Shown here in pieces: positions 37,316 through 48,704 of a stretch of DNA of 64,000 nucleotides. The position numbers were made by a program, and so were the translations under genes. The stretch spans positions 49,556 to 113,555 of the forward strand of contig NZ_QKWJ01000022.1 in NCBI RefSeq assembly GCF_003353055.1, in the 5' to 3' direction. Source of the DNA: Cupriavidus lacunae (GTDB lineage: Bacteria; Pseudomonadota; Gammaproteobacteria; Burkholderiales; Burkholderiaceae). Under the pieces are notes generated by a model. It worked only from the letters and a program-made list of their open reading frames with translations, was not told where the DNA came from and made no database searches. The number at the start of each line of letters is the position of its first letter. Position 1 is the stretch's first letter.

Positions 37316-37942
37316 CTACTCCGCGGAGCGGGCCTGGGCCTCGGCAATGCCGCGGCGCACCCGGTTGGCAATCGTGAACAACGACAACAGCGACAGCAGC
37401 AGCCACAGCCAGCTTGCGGCCGCGCCAAAGCCCAGCCCCAGCCCGGCCCACAGTGCAATCGCGCCAACCGCGAAAGCGCGGTCGCTCTTGCCCAGCGGAC
37501 CGTCGTAACGCCGGCTGGCGCCGACCTGCGGACCGATCAGGCCGGCAGCCTCGACAATCACCGCCAGCAGCGCGAAGGTGCCGACCTGCCCCAGGCTGAA
37601 GCCCGGCAGGGCAGCCAGCGGCAGGATCAGCGCCAGGTCCGAGACAATGTCGCCAAGCTCGTTCAGGTAGGCACCCAGCACGCTCTGCTGGCCATGCTCG
37701 CGCGCCAGCATGCCGTCGATGGCATTGAGCGCCATGCGCAGGAACAACCACAGGGGGAACAGCAGGAACAGGGCCGGGGTCTCGGCCACCAGCATGCCCA
37801 GCGCGGCCAGCACGCCCACCGTCAGCGAGCCCGCGGCGGCGGCCAGCGTCACCTGGTTGGCGGTCACGCCGCGCTGCGCCAGGTCCTGCACCAGAGGGCG
37901 CAACCAGGCCTGGAACCTGGGCTTCAGTTCGTAGAGCGTCAT
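37316..37942 (-). CDS. CDP-alcohol phosphatidyltransferase (YnbA-like)
   Basis: The product is a 208-residue membrane enzyme that should exchange the CMP of a CDP-lipid for an alcohol. I chose ATG 37942 (MTLYELKPRFQAWLRPL), preceded by GGGAGG; a GTG at 38014 is possible. About six hydrophobic helices follow. The family motif is present as NAIDGMLAR-x8-G-AYL-N-ELG-D (about 85-110): the canonical first and third Asp positions are Asn. As far as I recall, E. coli YnbA has the same NALDGMLAR and Asn pattern, so this is a branch feature. It is the first gene of the six-gene operon and its product probably defines the lipid made there. Confidence 0.9.
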   Translation of the reverse strand: MTLYELKPRFQAWLRPLVQDLAQRGVTANQVTLAAAAGSLTVGVLAALGMLVAETPALFLLFPLWLFLRMALNAIDGMLAREHGQQSVLGAYLNELGDIVSDLALILPLAALPGFSLGQVGTFALLAVIVEAAGLIGPQVGASRRYDGPLGKSDRAFAVGAIALWAGLGLGFGAAASWLWLLLSLLSLFTIANRVRRGIAEAQARSAE

Positions 37943-38180
37943 CGCACCGGCCTCCCTGCCGAGCTGATGCCGGAAGCGGCGCCATGCGCCAGGCCGCGGC
38001 GGCGCGAATGACACCGCGCTGGCCCACCCCGACCTCTTCCGTCTTGTTCTTGATTATTTGCTGACTGTTGCCCGGCTGCGGCAGCTGCCGGCCATAGTGT
38101 GGCGGCAGTGCCCGGCTCGGCACGCTACCGCCAACATCGAGACATTACCAGATGGCGCTTGCTGCCCGTCAGCGCGCCCG

Positions 38181-39251
38181 CTAGACCGAGGCAATGGTGT
38201 CCCGCACCGCGTCGGTCACCTGCCCCACCACGCCGTCGCGCCAGTCGTCGGCATCGCCATAGAAGGCGCGCCACATGGCGTGGCGGACCAGCGAGCGCTG
38301 GTTCTCGTCGGCTTCGGGGTGCCGGTGCAGCCAGTGGTCGCCGCGCAGCGCGTCCAGGACCTCGCCCACCGGCAGCGTGCCGAACTCCAGCGCGATGCCG
38401 GCATAGTCCACCGTGGGCAGCGTCTGCGGCACGGCGTGCCAGGCCAGCCCGGTCAGGTTGGCCGAGGTCGACGAGCCATCGTAGATCGAGGTCACCCGCT
38501 TGCCCCAGATCGCGCGCGTGCGCGTGATCGACTCCGGCGTGTCCGGCCCCATGTGGATGGGCTCGCCATAGCCCCAAGGCCCGAGGCCGGTATGGACGTC
38601 GATCCAGCGCAGCGCCTCGCGCCCGGCGCCGAAGCGCGCCAGGATGCGGCACAGCGTGTAGTTGCTCCAGGTGGCCTTGTCGCCGCCGTAGAACATGCCG
38701 ACCGGGTCCTGGTACTGGCCGCGGCTGACCGCCGCCTGGTACCACGCCATGCCGCGCTCGGCCACGGCCTTCATCAGCTGCGCCTGGTCGGTGTCGGACG
38801 GCGGCCATTGGGGCGGCAGCAGCAGCGGCGCGATCTCGGCATAGGCCGCGTTCTCCGGCAGCGGCTGCGTGAAATCCATGAAATTGCGGTTCAGGTCGAC
38901 GTTGTCCTCGTTGACCCGGCGCAGGTGGGAGAAGCCGTAGGGATTGATCGCGTGCACCAGCAGCAGGCTGGTGTCGGCGGCGGCGCAATCGGCAAGCAGC
39001 GCGGCGTCGTGCAGCAACGACACCTGCGCGCCCGAGCCGGCAAAGCCCTCGGCGCCGTGCGTGCCCGAGGTCACCATGATGCAGCGGCGGGCCTCGGCCG
39101 GGCCGGCCAGCGCCACGTCGATCGCCAGGTCTTCGCCGGCACTGCCGCGCTTGGTGGGATGCGGGAACTGCGCCAGGGCGGCGCCCGCCGCGCGGGCGGC
39201 GTCCAGGAACTTCTTGCGAGCTTCGGCGTAGCTGCGAGAAAAATGGCTCAT
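38181..39251 (-). CDS. M14-like metallocarboxypeptidase (DUF2817 family)
   Basis: The product is a 356-residue predicted zinc carboxypeptidase without signal peptide, so cytoplasmic. Zinc-ligand candidates are seen in VTSGTHGAEGFAGS (HGxEG, about 55) and the downstream RWIDVHTGLGPWG (His, about 215); a catalytic Glu is expected in ALEFGTLP (about 290). NPYGFSHLRRVNEDNVDLNRNF is a strong family block. I chose ATG 39251 (MSHFSRSYAEA) over the longer frame at 39290. It is the last gene of the gsi-peptidase operon and probably trims imported peptides; the exact substrate is unknown. Confidence 0.85.
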   Translation of the reverse strand: MSHFSRSYAEARKKFLDAARAAGAALAQFPHPTKRGSAGEDLAIDVALAGPAEARRCIMVTSGTHGAEGFAGSGAQVSLLHDAALLADCAAADTSLLLVHAINPYGFSHLRRVNEDNVDLNRNFMDFTQPLPENAAYAEIAPLLLPPQWPPSDTDQAQLMKAVAERGMAWYQAAVSRGQYQDPVGMFYGGDKATWSNYTLCRILARFGAGREALRWIDVHTGLGPWGYGEPIHMGPDTPESITRTRAIWGKRVTSIYDGSSTSANLTGLAWHAVPQTLPTVDYAGIALEFGTLPVGEVLDALRGDHWLHRHPEADENQRSLVRHAMWRAFYGDADDWRDGVVGQVTDAVRDTIASV

Positions 39252-39314
39252 GGCGTCACCAGCGGATGCGATGCAGGCATTAGACGCCAAATCCGCGGGT
39301 CTCGCCAGTCGCGG

Positions 39315-40079
39315 CTAGAACAGCGAGCCCGACTGGAATCCGGCCGGGGCGGGCGGCGGCTCTGTGTCAGGCCCCCAGATGCCGGACGACGTGAATGCCT
39401 GCGGATGCATCTCGATGCCGGCCGCGGCCAGCTGGCCGGCGGTCAGCACCAGGTGACGGGCCAGCCAGTCATGCAGGCTGCGCAGGAAGCGGATGTTGTC
39501 GACACTGTTGGATGCCGCGACCAGCCGTTCCAGCTTCACATGCGCGGTATAGACATCCAGCAGGTTGGTCGCGCGCAGGCGCGGCGGCGTGGACCGGCTG
39601 CGCTCGATCGCCAGGATGCGGCGCACCTGCGCCATGCCGATGTCGCCGGTGCGCTGGTACTGCTCATAGACGCCCTCAAGCGCCGGGAAACGCACTGTCG
39701 GCTGCACGCGCGGCACCGCGGCCACCTTCTCCATGCGCAGCACCAGGTAGCGGATCGCGGCGGCGCGCTCGGCCGCCTGCGCCTGGGCGGGATCGCGCCG
39801 GCGGGCCGGCGGCGGCAACTCGGGCAAGGCCGTGCGCGGCACCACATCGCGCTCGGTGTAGTCCGGCACCTGCTGCAGCAGGCCCGGATGCGGCACGGCG
39901 GCACGCGCGCAGTCGTCGCCAAAGGGATATTCGTGTCCTGCGGCGTCGCGCAGGATATAGGCCTGCCCGGAGGGAAAGCCATGGTGGCGGCGGCTCGCGC
40001 CCCGCGCATGGCAGCGCGTGGCGAGGTCGACGAAGTCCTTGCGTACGGGGGTCCAGCCCCCGTCGTGTGCCTGGGTCAT
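39315..40079 (-). CDS. Protein of unknown function within the peptidase operon
   Basis: The product is about 254 residues from the ATG at 40079 (MTQAHDGGWTPVRKDF); the open frame continues upstream, so a different start is possible. I recognise no family. A short N-terminal block (GQAYILRDAAGHEYPFGDDCARAAVP, about 45-70) has a His and a Cys in a pattern that could bind metal. The middle is helical and Arg-rich (ERAAAIRYLVLRMEKVA; RLRATNLLDVYTAHVKLERLV), and the C-terminus is Pro-rich and may be disordered. There is no signal peptide or membrane helix. It is placed between the M55 and M14-like peptidases with gaps of 86 and 63 bases. Confidence 0.7.
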   Translation of the reverse strand: MTQAHDGGWTPVRKDFVDLATRCHARGASRRHHGFPSGQAYILRDAAGHEYPFGDDCARAAVPHPGLLQQVPDYTERDVVPRTALPELPPPARRRDPAQAQAAERAAAIRYLVLRMEKVAAVPRVQPTVRFPALEGVYEQYQRTGDIGMAQVRRILAIERSRSTPPRLRATNLLDVYTAHVKLERLVAASNSVDNIRFLRSLHDWLARHLVLTAGQLAAAGIEMHPQAFTSSGIWGPDTEPPPAPAGFQSGSLF

Positions 40080-40165
40080 GCGTTGCGGTATTGCCTGGGT
40101 ATTGCTCGACCCGCCATTGTCGCCGATCCGCGCGATCGTCCCGGCAAATCCGCTTGTTGCGGTGG

Positions 40166-40984
40166 CTATTTCAGCATGAACGACATTGCCGACAGGCAGT
40201 TCAGCATGCGCACCGCCGCCTGGACCGATTCGGCCTGGAAAGAGAGCGTGACGCCGTCGCGACGTTCCAGCGTCGGCCACTGGCAGAAGAGGTCGGCGTG
40301 CGCGGGTGTCAGTGCCTGCAGGGTGCAGGCCACCGGCGCGCCGATGCGCAGGCATTGCGCCTGCGCGCGTTCGCGCACCGCGGTTGCGGCCGCCGCGGCA
40401 ATGGCCTCGCGCGCCGCCGCCGGCGACAGCGAGGTACCGCTGCCGAAGCCGCCCGCCGACTTGGTCTCGACATAGCGCACCCACGGCATCAGCACGCGGG
40501 TCTCCTGCACGAAGACGTCGTCGCCGCTGGCCATCAGCACCGGCGCGCCGAACTCGCCCGCCAGCGCGGCGTACAGCCCGGCCTCGCCCAATTCCTTGTC
40601 GTTGAGCCAGACCCGCGCAAAGGCGCCGCTGTTGATGGTGTGCGCCAGTACACCGCGGCTTTGGGCGCGGCCGTGGTAGCCGATCATCAGCACGCCGTCC
40701 AAGGCCGCCTCGACGCCGGCCATCATGCCGAGGTAGCGCGGCTTGCCCAGCACCACCCGCGCGCGCGGATCGAGCTGGTCGGGCAGCAGGTTGCGAAAGC
40801 CGCCGTGCGAGTCATTGACCAGCACCTCAGTGGCCCCGCCGGCAACCGCGCCTTCGACCGCGGCATTGGCTTCGCCGGTCATCCAGGCCCGGGCGCGTTC
40901 GTATTCGCCGTTGCCGGGGCGCGTCTGCTCGGCATGGAAGACGCCGGCCACGCCTTCGATATCGGTGGAAACAAGGATCTTCAT
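40166..40984 (-). CDS. M55-family D-aminopeptidase (DppA-like)
   Basis: The enzyme is a cytoplasmic zinc aminopeptidase that removes N-terminal D-amino acids, best known from Bacillus DppA. The 272 residues match the family. Metal ligands are in the N-terminal STDIEGVAGV (Asp and Glu, about 7-10), in VNDSHGGFRNL (Asp-x-x-His, about 60), in GYHG (about 103) and the later GDD motif. A nucleophilic or conserved region HTINS lies near 117. The gene overlaps the P1 peptidase stop by one base (TGATG). D-amino-acid peptides come mainly from cell-wall turnover, so the operon may process muropeptide fragments; this is inference. Confidence 0.93.
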   Translation of the reverse strand: MKILVSTDIEGVAGVFHAEQTRPGNGEYERARAWMTGEANAAVEGAVAGGATEVLVNDSHGGFRNLLPDQLDPRARVVLGKPRYLGMMAGVEAALDGVLMIGYHGRAQSRGVLAHTINSGAFARVWLNDKELGEAGLYAALAGEFGAPVLMASGDDVFVQETRVLMPWVRYVETKSAGGFGSGTSLSPAAAREAIAAAAATAVRERAQAQCLRIGAPVACTLQALTPAHADLFCQWPTLERRDGVTLSFQAESVQAAVRMLNCLSAMSFMLK

Positions 40985-42030
40985 CAGGCGGTCCGGCCCA
41001 GTTCGGGCATCACGTCCAGCATTGCGCGCCGGCAGTGGCCGTCGCGGCCCTGCACCGGTGCGGCATGCCACAGGGCATGCAGGATGGCTTGCTCGACGCT
41101 GTCGGCCGCGGCGCGGAACAGCGGGTCAAGCCGGGTTTCATGGAGCATGGCGATGGCGGGCATCGGCCGGGCGGCGTCGTGCGGCACGGTATACGCGGTC
41201 GAGAACGCGAGCGCGATATCGCCCGAGCCATGCCCGAACACCGACCCCGTGCGCGCCAGCCCGGCGCCGGCGCGCAGCGACAGCCGGCGCAGCTGGCGCG
41301 CGTCCAGCGGGGCGTCGGTGGCGAGGATCATGATGATCGAGCCTTTTTCCGGTTGCGCCACGGTATCGGGCTGCGCGAGCCGCTGCACCAGATCTGGACC
41401 GACCAGCCTGCCGGCCACGGTCAGCGAATCCGGCGTGCCGAAATTGGCCAGCACCAGTGCGCCCACGCAGTAGCCGCCAGCCAGGCGCGAAGCGGAGCCG
41501 ATGCCGCCCTTGACGCCGAACGCCGACATGCCGCGCCCGGCGCCGACCGCGCCCTGCACGACGTCCTGCCCGGCATCGGCCAGGGCCGCCTCATAGTGGC
41601 TGCCCTCCGCCGCCATGCGCTGGATATCGTTCAGGTAGCCGTCATTGCATTCAAACACCAGCGGATTGACCGTGGGCAGCGCGCGGCCGATCTCCGGATT
41701 GGCCACCACCGCCGCGCGGATCTGCGCTTGCGCCACCGCGCCGACCGAGAAGGTATTGGTCAGCGCCACCGGCGTTTCCAGCACGCCCAGTTCATCCACC
41801 TGCACCAGCCCGATGCTCTTGCCGAAGCCGTTGAGCACGGTGGCCGCGGCGGGCACCTTGTCGCGGTAGGGATCGCCGCCATGGGGGCGGATCACGGTGA
41901 CGCCGGTCTGCACGCCACCATCGGCCAGCGTGCAGTGGCCGACGGTTACGCCCCCCACGTCGGCAATGCTGTCCAGCGGTCCCGCCGGAAGGCTGCCGAC
42001 GCGCGGCACGCCCGTTGTCGATGCGGTCAT
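40984..42030 (-). CDS. P1-family peptidase (DmpA/BapA-type aminopeptidase)
   Basis: The product is an N-terminal nucleophile hydrolase of the DmpA type, which removes L- or D-amino acids or beta-amino acids from peptides. The 348-residue precursor cleaves itself before the nucleophile: the site is in VKGGIGSASR (about residue 175), between Gly and Ser. Other conserved stretches are NGFGKSIGLVQVDELGVLETPVALTNTFSVG (about 68-97) and FGHGSGDIALAFST (about 275). It follows gsiD by 16 bases, directly links the transporter to the peptidases, and is coupled to the M55 gene. Confidence 0.94.
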   Translation of the reverse strand: MTASTTGVPRVGSLPAGPLDSIADVGGVTVGHCTLADGGVQTGVTVIRPHGGDPYRDKVPAAATVLNGFGKSIGLVQVDELGVLETPVALTNTFSVGAVAQAQIRAAVVANPEIGRALPTVNPLVFECNDGYLNDIQRMAAEGSHYEAALADAGQDVVQGAVGAGRGMSAFGVKGGIGSASRLAGGYCVGALVLANFGTPDSLTVAGRLVGPDLVQRLAQPDTVAQPEKGSIIMILATDAPLDARQLRRLSLRAGAGLARTGSVFGHGSGDIALAFSTAYTVPHDAARPMPAIAMLHETRLDPLFRAAADSVEQAILHALWHAAPVQGRDGHCRRAMLDVMPELGRTA

Positions 42031-42046
42031 GTTCAGCGGCCCCGAT

Positions 42047-42961
42047 TCAGCGGCGGTCGATCTTGGGGTCGAGCGCGTCGCGCAGGCCGTCGCCCAGCAG
42101 GTTGAAGGCCAGCACGGTCAGGAAAATCGCCAGGCTCGGGAAGATCGCCACGTGCGGCGCGGTGACCATGTCGGCGCGGGCTTCATTGAGCATCGCGCCC
42201 CATTCCGGCGTGGGCGGCTGCGCGCCCAGCCCCAGGAACGACAGGCTGGCGGCAGTGATGATCGAGGTACCGATCCGCATCGAGAAATACACCACGATCG
42301 ACGACACCGTGCCCGGCAGGATATGCCGCATCAGGATGGTCCAGTCCGACGCGCCGATACTGCGCGCGGCCTCCACATAGGTCAGCCGCTTGAGCATCAG
42401 CGTATTGCCGCGCACCAGCCGCGCAAACGCGGGGATGCTGAAGATGGCCACGGCAAAGATCACGTTGGTCATGCCGTTGCCCAGGATGGCGACGATGCCG
42501 ATCGCCAGCAGGATGCCGGGGAAGGCAAAGAGGACGTCGGAGATGCGCATCACGATGCGGTCCCACCAGCCCTCGTAGTAGCCGGCCAGCAGGCCCAGCA
42601 CGGTGCCGATCACCGCGCCGAGGATCACCGACAGGAAGCCCGCCGCCAGCGAGATGCGCGTGCCGGCCAGGATGCGGCTGAAGATATCGCGCCCGAGCGA
42701 ATCCACGCCCATCCAGTGCGCTGCCGACGGGCCCGCGTTGAGTGCGTCATAGTCGAAGAAGTTCTCCGGGTCGTACGGCACGATATGCGGCGCCACGATG
42801 GCAATCACCACCAATACCAGCACGAACGCGCCCGCGCCCAGCGCCAGGTGCTGCTTGCGGAATTTGCGCCAGAACTCGGTCCAGGGCGTGCGCACGGCCT
42901 CTGGCACGGGGGCGGTGGCGGGTGCCGCTTGCGCTGCGGCGGGCGTGGAAAGCTCAGTCAT
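42047..42961 (-). CDS. gsiD: Peptide ABC transporter permease (GsiD/DppC-like)
   Basis: The product is an inner-membrane permease of 304 residues with about six helices. After a Pro/Ala-rich cytoplasmic N-terminus and the first helix ([20 protein letters not shown]), the permease-specific block [23 protein letters not shown] appears, and the EAA loop is [23 protein letters not shown] (about 190-212). This is the DppC/GsiD type. It follows gsiC by seven bases. The assignment to the glutathione (gsi) group rests on the neighbouring isoaspartyl peptidase gene, as in E. coli iaaA-gsiABCD; a general dipeptide substrate is also possible. Confidence 0.9.
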   Translation of the reverse strand: MTELSTPAAAQAAPATAPVPEAVRTPWTEFWRKFRKQHLALGAGAFVLVLVVIAIVAPHIVPYDPENFFDYDALNAGPSAAHWMGVDSLGRDIFSRILAGTRISLAAGFLSVILGAVIGTVLGLLAGYYEGWWDRIVMRISDVLFAFPGILLAIGIVAILGNGMTNVIFAVAIFSIPAFARLVRGNTLMLKRLTYVEAARSIGASDWTILMRHILPGTVSSIVVYFSMRIGTSIITAASLSFLGLGAQPPTPEWGAMLNEARADMVTAPHVAIFPSLAIFLTVLAFNLLGDGLRDALDPKIDRR

Positions 42962-42968
42962 GCCGGCC

Positions 42969-43889
42969 TCACTTGTAGCGGATGGTTGGGTTGATCACGG
43001 TGTAAAGCACGTCCACCACCAGGTTGATCAGGATAAATTCAAGCGAGAACAGCAGCACCTCGGCCTGGATCACCGGGTAGTCGCGCATCTCGACGGCATC
43101 GACCAGCAGGCGCCCCAGGCCCGGCCAGTTGAACACCTTCTCCACCACGATCGAGCCGCCCAGCAGGAAGCCGAACTGCAGGCCCATCATGGTCACCACC
43201 GGGATCATGGCGTTGCGCAGGCCGTGCTTGGCCACCACCAGTGGCTCGCGCACGCCCTTGGCGCGGGCGGTGCGGATAAAGTCTTCCTGCAGCACCTCGA
43301 TGAACGAGGCGCGGGTAAAGCGCGCCATCACCGCCGCCACCGCGGCGCCCAGCGTGACCGAGGGCAACACATAGTGCTTCCAGGTGTCGGCGCCGATCGA
43401 CGGCAGCCAGCCCAATTGCACCGAAAATACCTCCATCAGCAGCATGCCCAGCGCGAAGGCGGGGAACGAGATCCCCGACACCGCCAGCGTCATGCCGAAG
43501 CGGTCCGGCCAGCGGTTGCGCCACACCGCCGAGCCGATGCCGATGGCCATGCCGAACACCACCGCCCACACCATCGACGCCACCGTCAGCAGCAGCGTGG
43601 GCATGAAGCGGTCGCCGATCTCCTCGCTGACCGGGCGCTTGGTGCGCAGCGAATGGCCGAACTCGCCGCGCAGCGCATTGGAGAAGAAGTGGACGAACTG
43701 CTCGTGCATGGGCCGGTCCAGGCCCAGGTCCTTGCGCACCAGTTCGACCGTGGCCGAGTCGGCCTCCGGGCCCGCCGCCAGCCGCGCCGGATCGCCGGGC
43801 AGCAGGTGGACGAACAGGAACACCAGCACCGCCACGATCAGCAGCGTGGGGATCACGCCCAGCACACGTTTGAGGAAGTAATTCAGCAT
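42969..43889 (-). CDS. gsiC: Peptide ABC transporter permease (GsiC/DppB-like)
   Basis: The product is an inner-membrane permease of 306 residues. It begins [36 protein letters not shown], the typical DppB start helix, and has about six helices. The EAA loop is [27 protein letters not shown] (about 205-230), and the C-terminal [23 protein letters not shown] block is highly conserved in this family. I chose ATG 43889; a GTG directly upstream is possible. It is separated from gsiB by 297 bases containing a palindromic repeat, which may lower expression of the permeases relative to the binding protein. Confidence 0.92.
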   Translation of the reverse strand: MLNYFLKRVLGVIPTLLIVAVLVFLFVHLLPGDPARLAAGPEADSATVELVRKDLGLDRPMHEQFVHFFSNALRGEFGHSLRTKRPVSEEIGDRFMPTLLLTVASMVWAVVFGMAIGIGSAVWRNRWPDRFGMTLAVSGISFPAFALGMLLMEVFSVQLGWLPSIGADTWKHYVLPSVTLGAAVAAVMARFTRASFIEVLQEDFIRTARAKGVREPLVVAKHGLRNAMIPVVTMMGLQFGFLLGGSIVVEKVFNWPGLGRLLVDAVEMRDYPVIQAEVLLFSLEFILINLVVDVLYTVINPTIRYK

Positions 43890-44033
43890 CACACACCATG
43901 AGGAAAGGCCGCGGGCCGCCCGCCTGCGACCCCGCGACGCGGGCAGGCGACCTACTTCGGCTTACTGCTTTACTGCTTACTGCTCGTTGGATGGGACAAC
44001 GTAGATCGGGCCATGTGACTACTGCATGCGCCT

Positions 44034-44160
44034 GCCCTCTCCCCCGCCCCTCTCCCAGAGGGAGAGGGGAGAAAACCTTCGGGACTCAACCATCGCCCGC
44101 TGTTTGCTCCCCTCTCCCGCTTGCGGGAGAGGGGCCGGGGGAGAGGGCCGGAGCTTCCAC
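44034..44160. repeat. Palindromic GC-rich intergenic repeat, copy C
   Basis: This copy lies between gsiB and gsiC. It has a CCCTCTCCC/GGGAGAGGGG hairpin (44034-44070) followed by the CCCTCTCCCGC-TTGC-GGGAGAGGG module (44110-44135). The two modules are in the reverse order compared with the copies near 16.7 and 20.7 kb. Confidence 0.8.
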
Positions 44161-44186
44161 AAAGTCCCGGCCCTCACCTCGCCCCA

Positions 44187-45743
44187 TCACTGCTTGATAT
44201 CGATCTCGTCGAAATTGAACGACCCGTCCGGCATCACATAGGCACCGGTCAGGCGCTTGCTGCGTGCAAACAGCACCTTCTCGGTCACCAGGAAGGCCCA
44301 CGGCGCATCCTTCCAGATGCGTTCCTGCGCGTCCTTGTACAGGCGCGCCTTTTCGCCGCGATCGGTGGTGCGCAGCGCGCCGGCGATGTCGGCGTCGACC
44401 TGGTCGTTCTTGTAGTACGCGGTGTTCAGCAGCTTGGGCGGCATCGACTCGGAAGCCAGCAGCGGACGCAGCGCCCAGTCCGATTCACCGGTCGACGACG
44501 ACCAGCCTATGTAGTAGATGCGCACGCCGGCGTCTTCCGGCTTCGGCACGCTCTCGACCTTCTCCACGCGCTGGCCTGCCTCGAGCGCCTGCACCGAGGC
44601 CTTGATGCCGACCTGCTGCAGCTGCTGCTGCACGAACTGGATCACCTTCTGCGCGGTGGTGTGGTTGTAGGCCGACCACAGCGTGGTCTCGAAGCCGTTG
44701 GGGTAGCCGGCTTCCTTCAGCAGCGCGCGCGCCTTGGCCGGGTCATACGGCCACGGGCCCAGCTTCTCGGCATAGTCCACGCCCGGCGGCACCACGCCTT
44801 CGGCCGGCACCGCGTAGCCGGCAAAGGCGACCTTGGCCAGCGCGTCCTTGTTGATGGCGTAGTTGATCGCCTGGCGCACCTTGGGGTCGTTGAACGGCTT
44901 GACCATGGTGTTCATGGACAGGTAGCGCTGGATGATAGACGGCGACGCGATCAGATCCACCTTGGGGCTGTTCTTCAGCACCGCGGCCTGCTCGAACGGG
45001 ATGCTGAAGGCGAAGTCGGCCTCGCCGGTCTGCATGATCGCGGCGCGGGTGTTGTTGTCCACCACCGGCTTCCAGGTGATGGTGTCGATCTTCGGGTAGC
45101 CGGTCTTCCAGAAGCCGGCGAACTTCTTGCCTTTCAGGTGGTCGGGCTGCTTCCATTCAACGAACTCGAACGGGCCGGTCCCCACCGGGTGGAAGGCAAT
45201 GTCCTTGCCGTACTTCTGCAGCGCGGCCGGCGAGATCATCACCGCCGACGGGTGCGCCAGCACGTTGATAAACGGCGAGAACGGCTCCTTCAGCGTGACC
45301 TTGACGGTATTGGCGTCGACCACGTCGGTCCTGGCCACGCGGTTGAACAGCGTGTAGCGCTTGAGCTTGTTGGCCGGGTTGGTGACGCGGTCCAGGTTGG
45401 CCTTGACGGCGGCGGCATCGAAGGTGGTGCCGTCGTGGAACTTGACGCCCTTCTTCAGCTTGATCGTATACGTCAGGCCGTCCTTGCTGACCTCGTAGCT
45501 GTCTGCCAGCACATTGACCAGCTTCATGTCCTTGTCCAGGCCGAACAGGCCCTGGTAGAAGCTCTTCCCGACCGCCTGCGACAGCGTGTCGTTCGAATCG
45601 TACGGATCCAGCGAGGTGAAGGTCGAGCTCACCGCCATCACGGCATCCTTGGCAGCAAAAACAGGGGCCGCGGCCAGCATGCCCAGTGCGCCGGCGGCAA
45701 AGGCACCGGCCATCCATCGGGGCGAAACCATACGTGCAGACAT
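44187..45743 (-). CDS. gsiB: Periplasmic peptide-binding protein of ABC transporter (GsiB-like)
   Basis: The product is an SBP family 5 receptor of 518 residues that delivers peptides or glutathione to GsiCD. The signal peptide ([25 protein letters not shown]) ends near residue 30. The family block is [29 protein letters not shown] (about 90-118), and [19 protein letters not shown] lies near 180. The ATG at 45743 is preceded by AAGGAG at a good distance; an upstream in-frame codon at 45785 is less likely. The gene follows gsiA by 38 bases. Ligand assignment is from context only. Confidence 0.92.
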   Translation of the reverse strand: MSARMVSPRWMAGAFAAGALGMLAAAPVFAAKDAVMAVSSTFTSLDPYDSNDTLSQAVGKSFYQGLFGLDKDMKLVNVLADSYEVSKDGLTYTIKLKKGVKFHDGTTFDAAAVKANLDRVTNPANKLKRYTLFNRVARTDVVDANTVKVTLKEPFSPFINVLAHPSAVMISPAALQKYGKDIAFHPVGTGPFEFVEWKQPDHLKGKKFAGFWKTGYPKIDTITWKPVVDNNTRAAIMQTGEADFAFSIPFEQAAVLKNSPKVDLIASPSIIQRYLSMNTMVKPFNDPKVRQAINYAINKDALAKVAFAGYAVPAEGVVPPGVDYAEKLGPWPYDPAKARALLKEAGYPNGFETTLWSAYNHTTAQKVIQFVQQQLQQVGIKASVQALEAGQRVEKVESVPKPEDAGVRIYYIGWSSSTGESDWALRPLLASESMPPKLLNTAYYKNDQVDADIAGALRTTDRGEKARLYKDAQERIWKDAPWAFLVTEKVLFARSKRLTGAYVMPDGSFNFDEIDIKQ

Positions 45744-45781
45744 CGTCGAATCTCCTTGGTAACTTCTTGACTTCGAGGACT

Positions 45782-47680
<1,899 letters not shown>

Positions 47681-47721
47681 TGGAACTCCTTGTAATACCG
47701 GGTGATGCGGGGGGATGGCGC

Positions 47722-48696
47722 TCAGCCGTAGATCGATACGTTCACGGCCTCGCCCACCCGGGCGAAACCGCGGTACATGCCTTCGGTATTGAATGGCAGC
47801 GTGACGTTGCCGGCGCGGTCCACCGCAATCAGGCCGCCGCGGCCGTTGATGGCGGGCAGCTTCTCCGTCACCACGCGCCGCGCCGCTTCCTCGAGCGGCA
47901 GGCCCGCATAGCGCATCTGTGCCGCCACGTCGTACGCGGCCACGGTGCGGATAAACATCTCGCCGGTGCCGGTGGCAGACACCGCCGCCACGTCGTCCGC
48001 ATAGCAGCCCGCGCCGATCACCGGGGTATCGCCCACGCGGCCCACCTGTTTGTTGGTCACGCCGCCGGTGGAGGTGGCCGCGGCCAGGTTGCCGCGGCTG
48101 TCGCAGGCGACCGCGCCAACGGTGCCGAACTTGCTGTCGGGGTCGATCGGGTCGGCCGGCCCGACCTGGCCTTGCGCGGCCAGCGCGGCGGCGTCGTGGT
48201 CCAGCAGCGCCATGCCGGCGTTGCCAAGCGCGCGCTGCCACTGGTCGTGGCGGGCCTGGGTGAAGTAGTACTCCGGCGCCACCAGTTCCAGCCCTTGTGC
48301 CTGCGCGAAAGCCTCGGCGCCGGCGCCGGCAAAAAGCACATGTTCGCTGTGGTCCAGCACCGCGCGAGCGGCCAGCACCGGGTTGCGCAGGCGCGTGACA
48401 CAGGCCACGGCGCCGGCTTCCAGCGTGGCGCCGTCCATCACCGCGGCGTCGAGCTCATAGGTACCGGCATGGGTCAGCACGGCGCCCTTGCCCGCATTGA
48501 ACAGCGGGCACTCTTCCAGCAGGCGCACGGCCTCGGTGACCGCATCGAGCGCGCTGCCGCCCTCGGCCAGGATGCGCTGGCCGGCTTGCAGCACATGCTG
48601 CAGCGCTTCGATGTATTCGCGTTCGCGGGTGGCATCCATCGCCGCGCGGGTGATGGTGCCGGCGCCGCCGTGGATGGCAATGACTGCAGGTTGCAT
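47722..48696 (-). CDS. iaaA: Isoaspartyl peptidase/L-asparaginase (plant type)
   Basis: The enzyme hydrolyses beta-aspartyl dipeptides and L-asparagine. The 324-residue precursor is an N-terminal nucleophile hydrolase that cleaves itself before the Thr in [11 protein letters not shown] (about residue 185), giving alpha and beta subunits. It starts with [12 protein letters not shown], has the stabilising [24 protein letters not shown] (about 67-90) and [26 protein letters not shown] (about 205-230). It is coupled to the RpiR gene (eight-base gap) and followed by gsiA, the same order as in E. coli, where iaaA precedes gsiABCD. Confidence 0.95.
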   Translation of the reverse strand: MQPAVIAIHGGAGTITRAAMDATREREYIEALQHVLQAGQRILAEGGSALDAVTEAVRLLEECPLFNAGKGAVLTHAGTYELDAAVMDGATLEAGAVACVTRLRNPVLAARAVLDHSEHVLFAGAGAEAFAQAQGLELVAPEYYFTQARHDQWQRALGNAGMALLDHDAAALAAQGQVGPADPIDPDSKFGTVGAVACDSRGNLAAATSTGGVTNKQVGRVGDTPVIGAGCYADDVAAVSATGTGEMFIRTVAAYDVAAQMRYAGLPLEEAARRVVTEKLPAINGRGGLIAVDRAGNVTLPFNTEGMYRGFARVGEAVNVSIYG

Positions 48697-48704
48697 AAGG
48701 AGGC

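Noticed and set aside
38058..40475. Plus-strand open frame of 805 codons opposite the peptidase genes
   Set aside because: The minus strand has M14-like and M55 motifs in proper frames; the plus frame has shadow composition.
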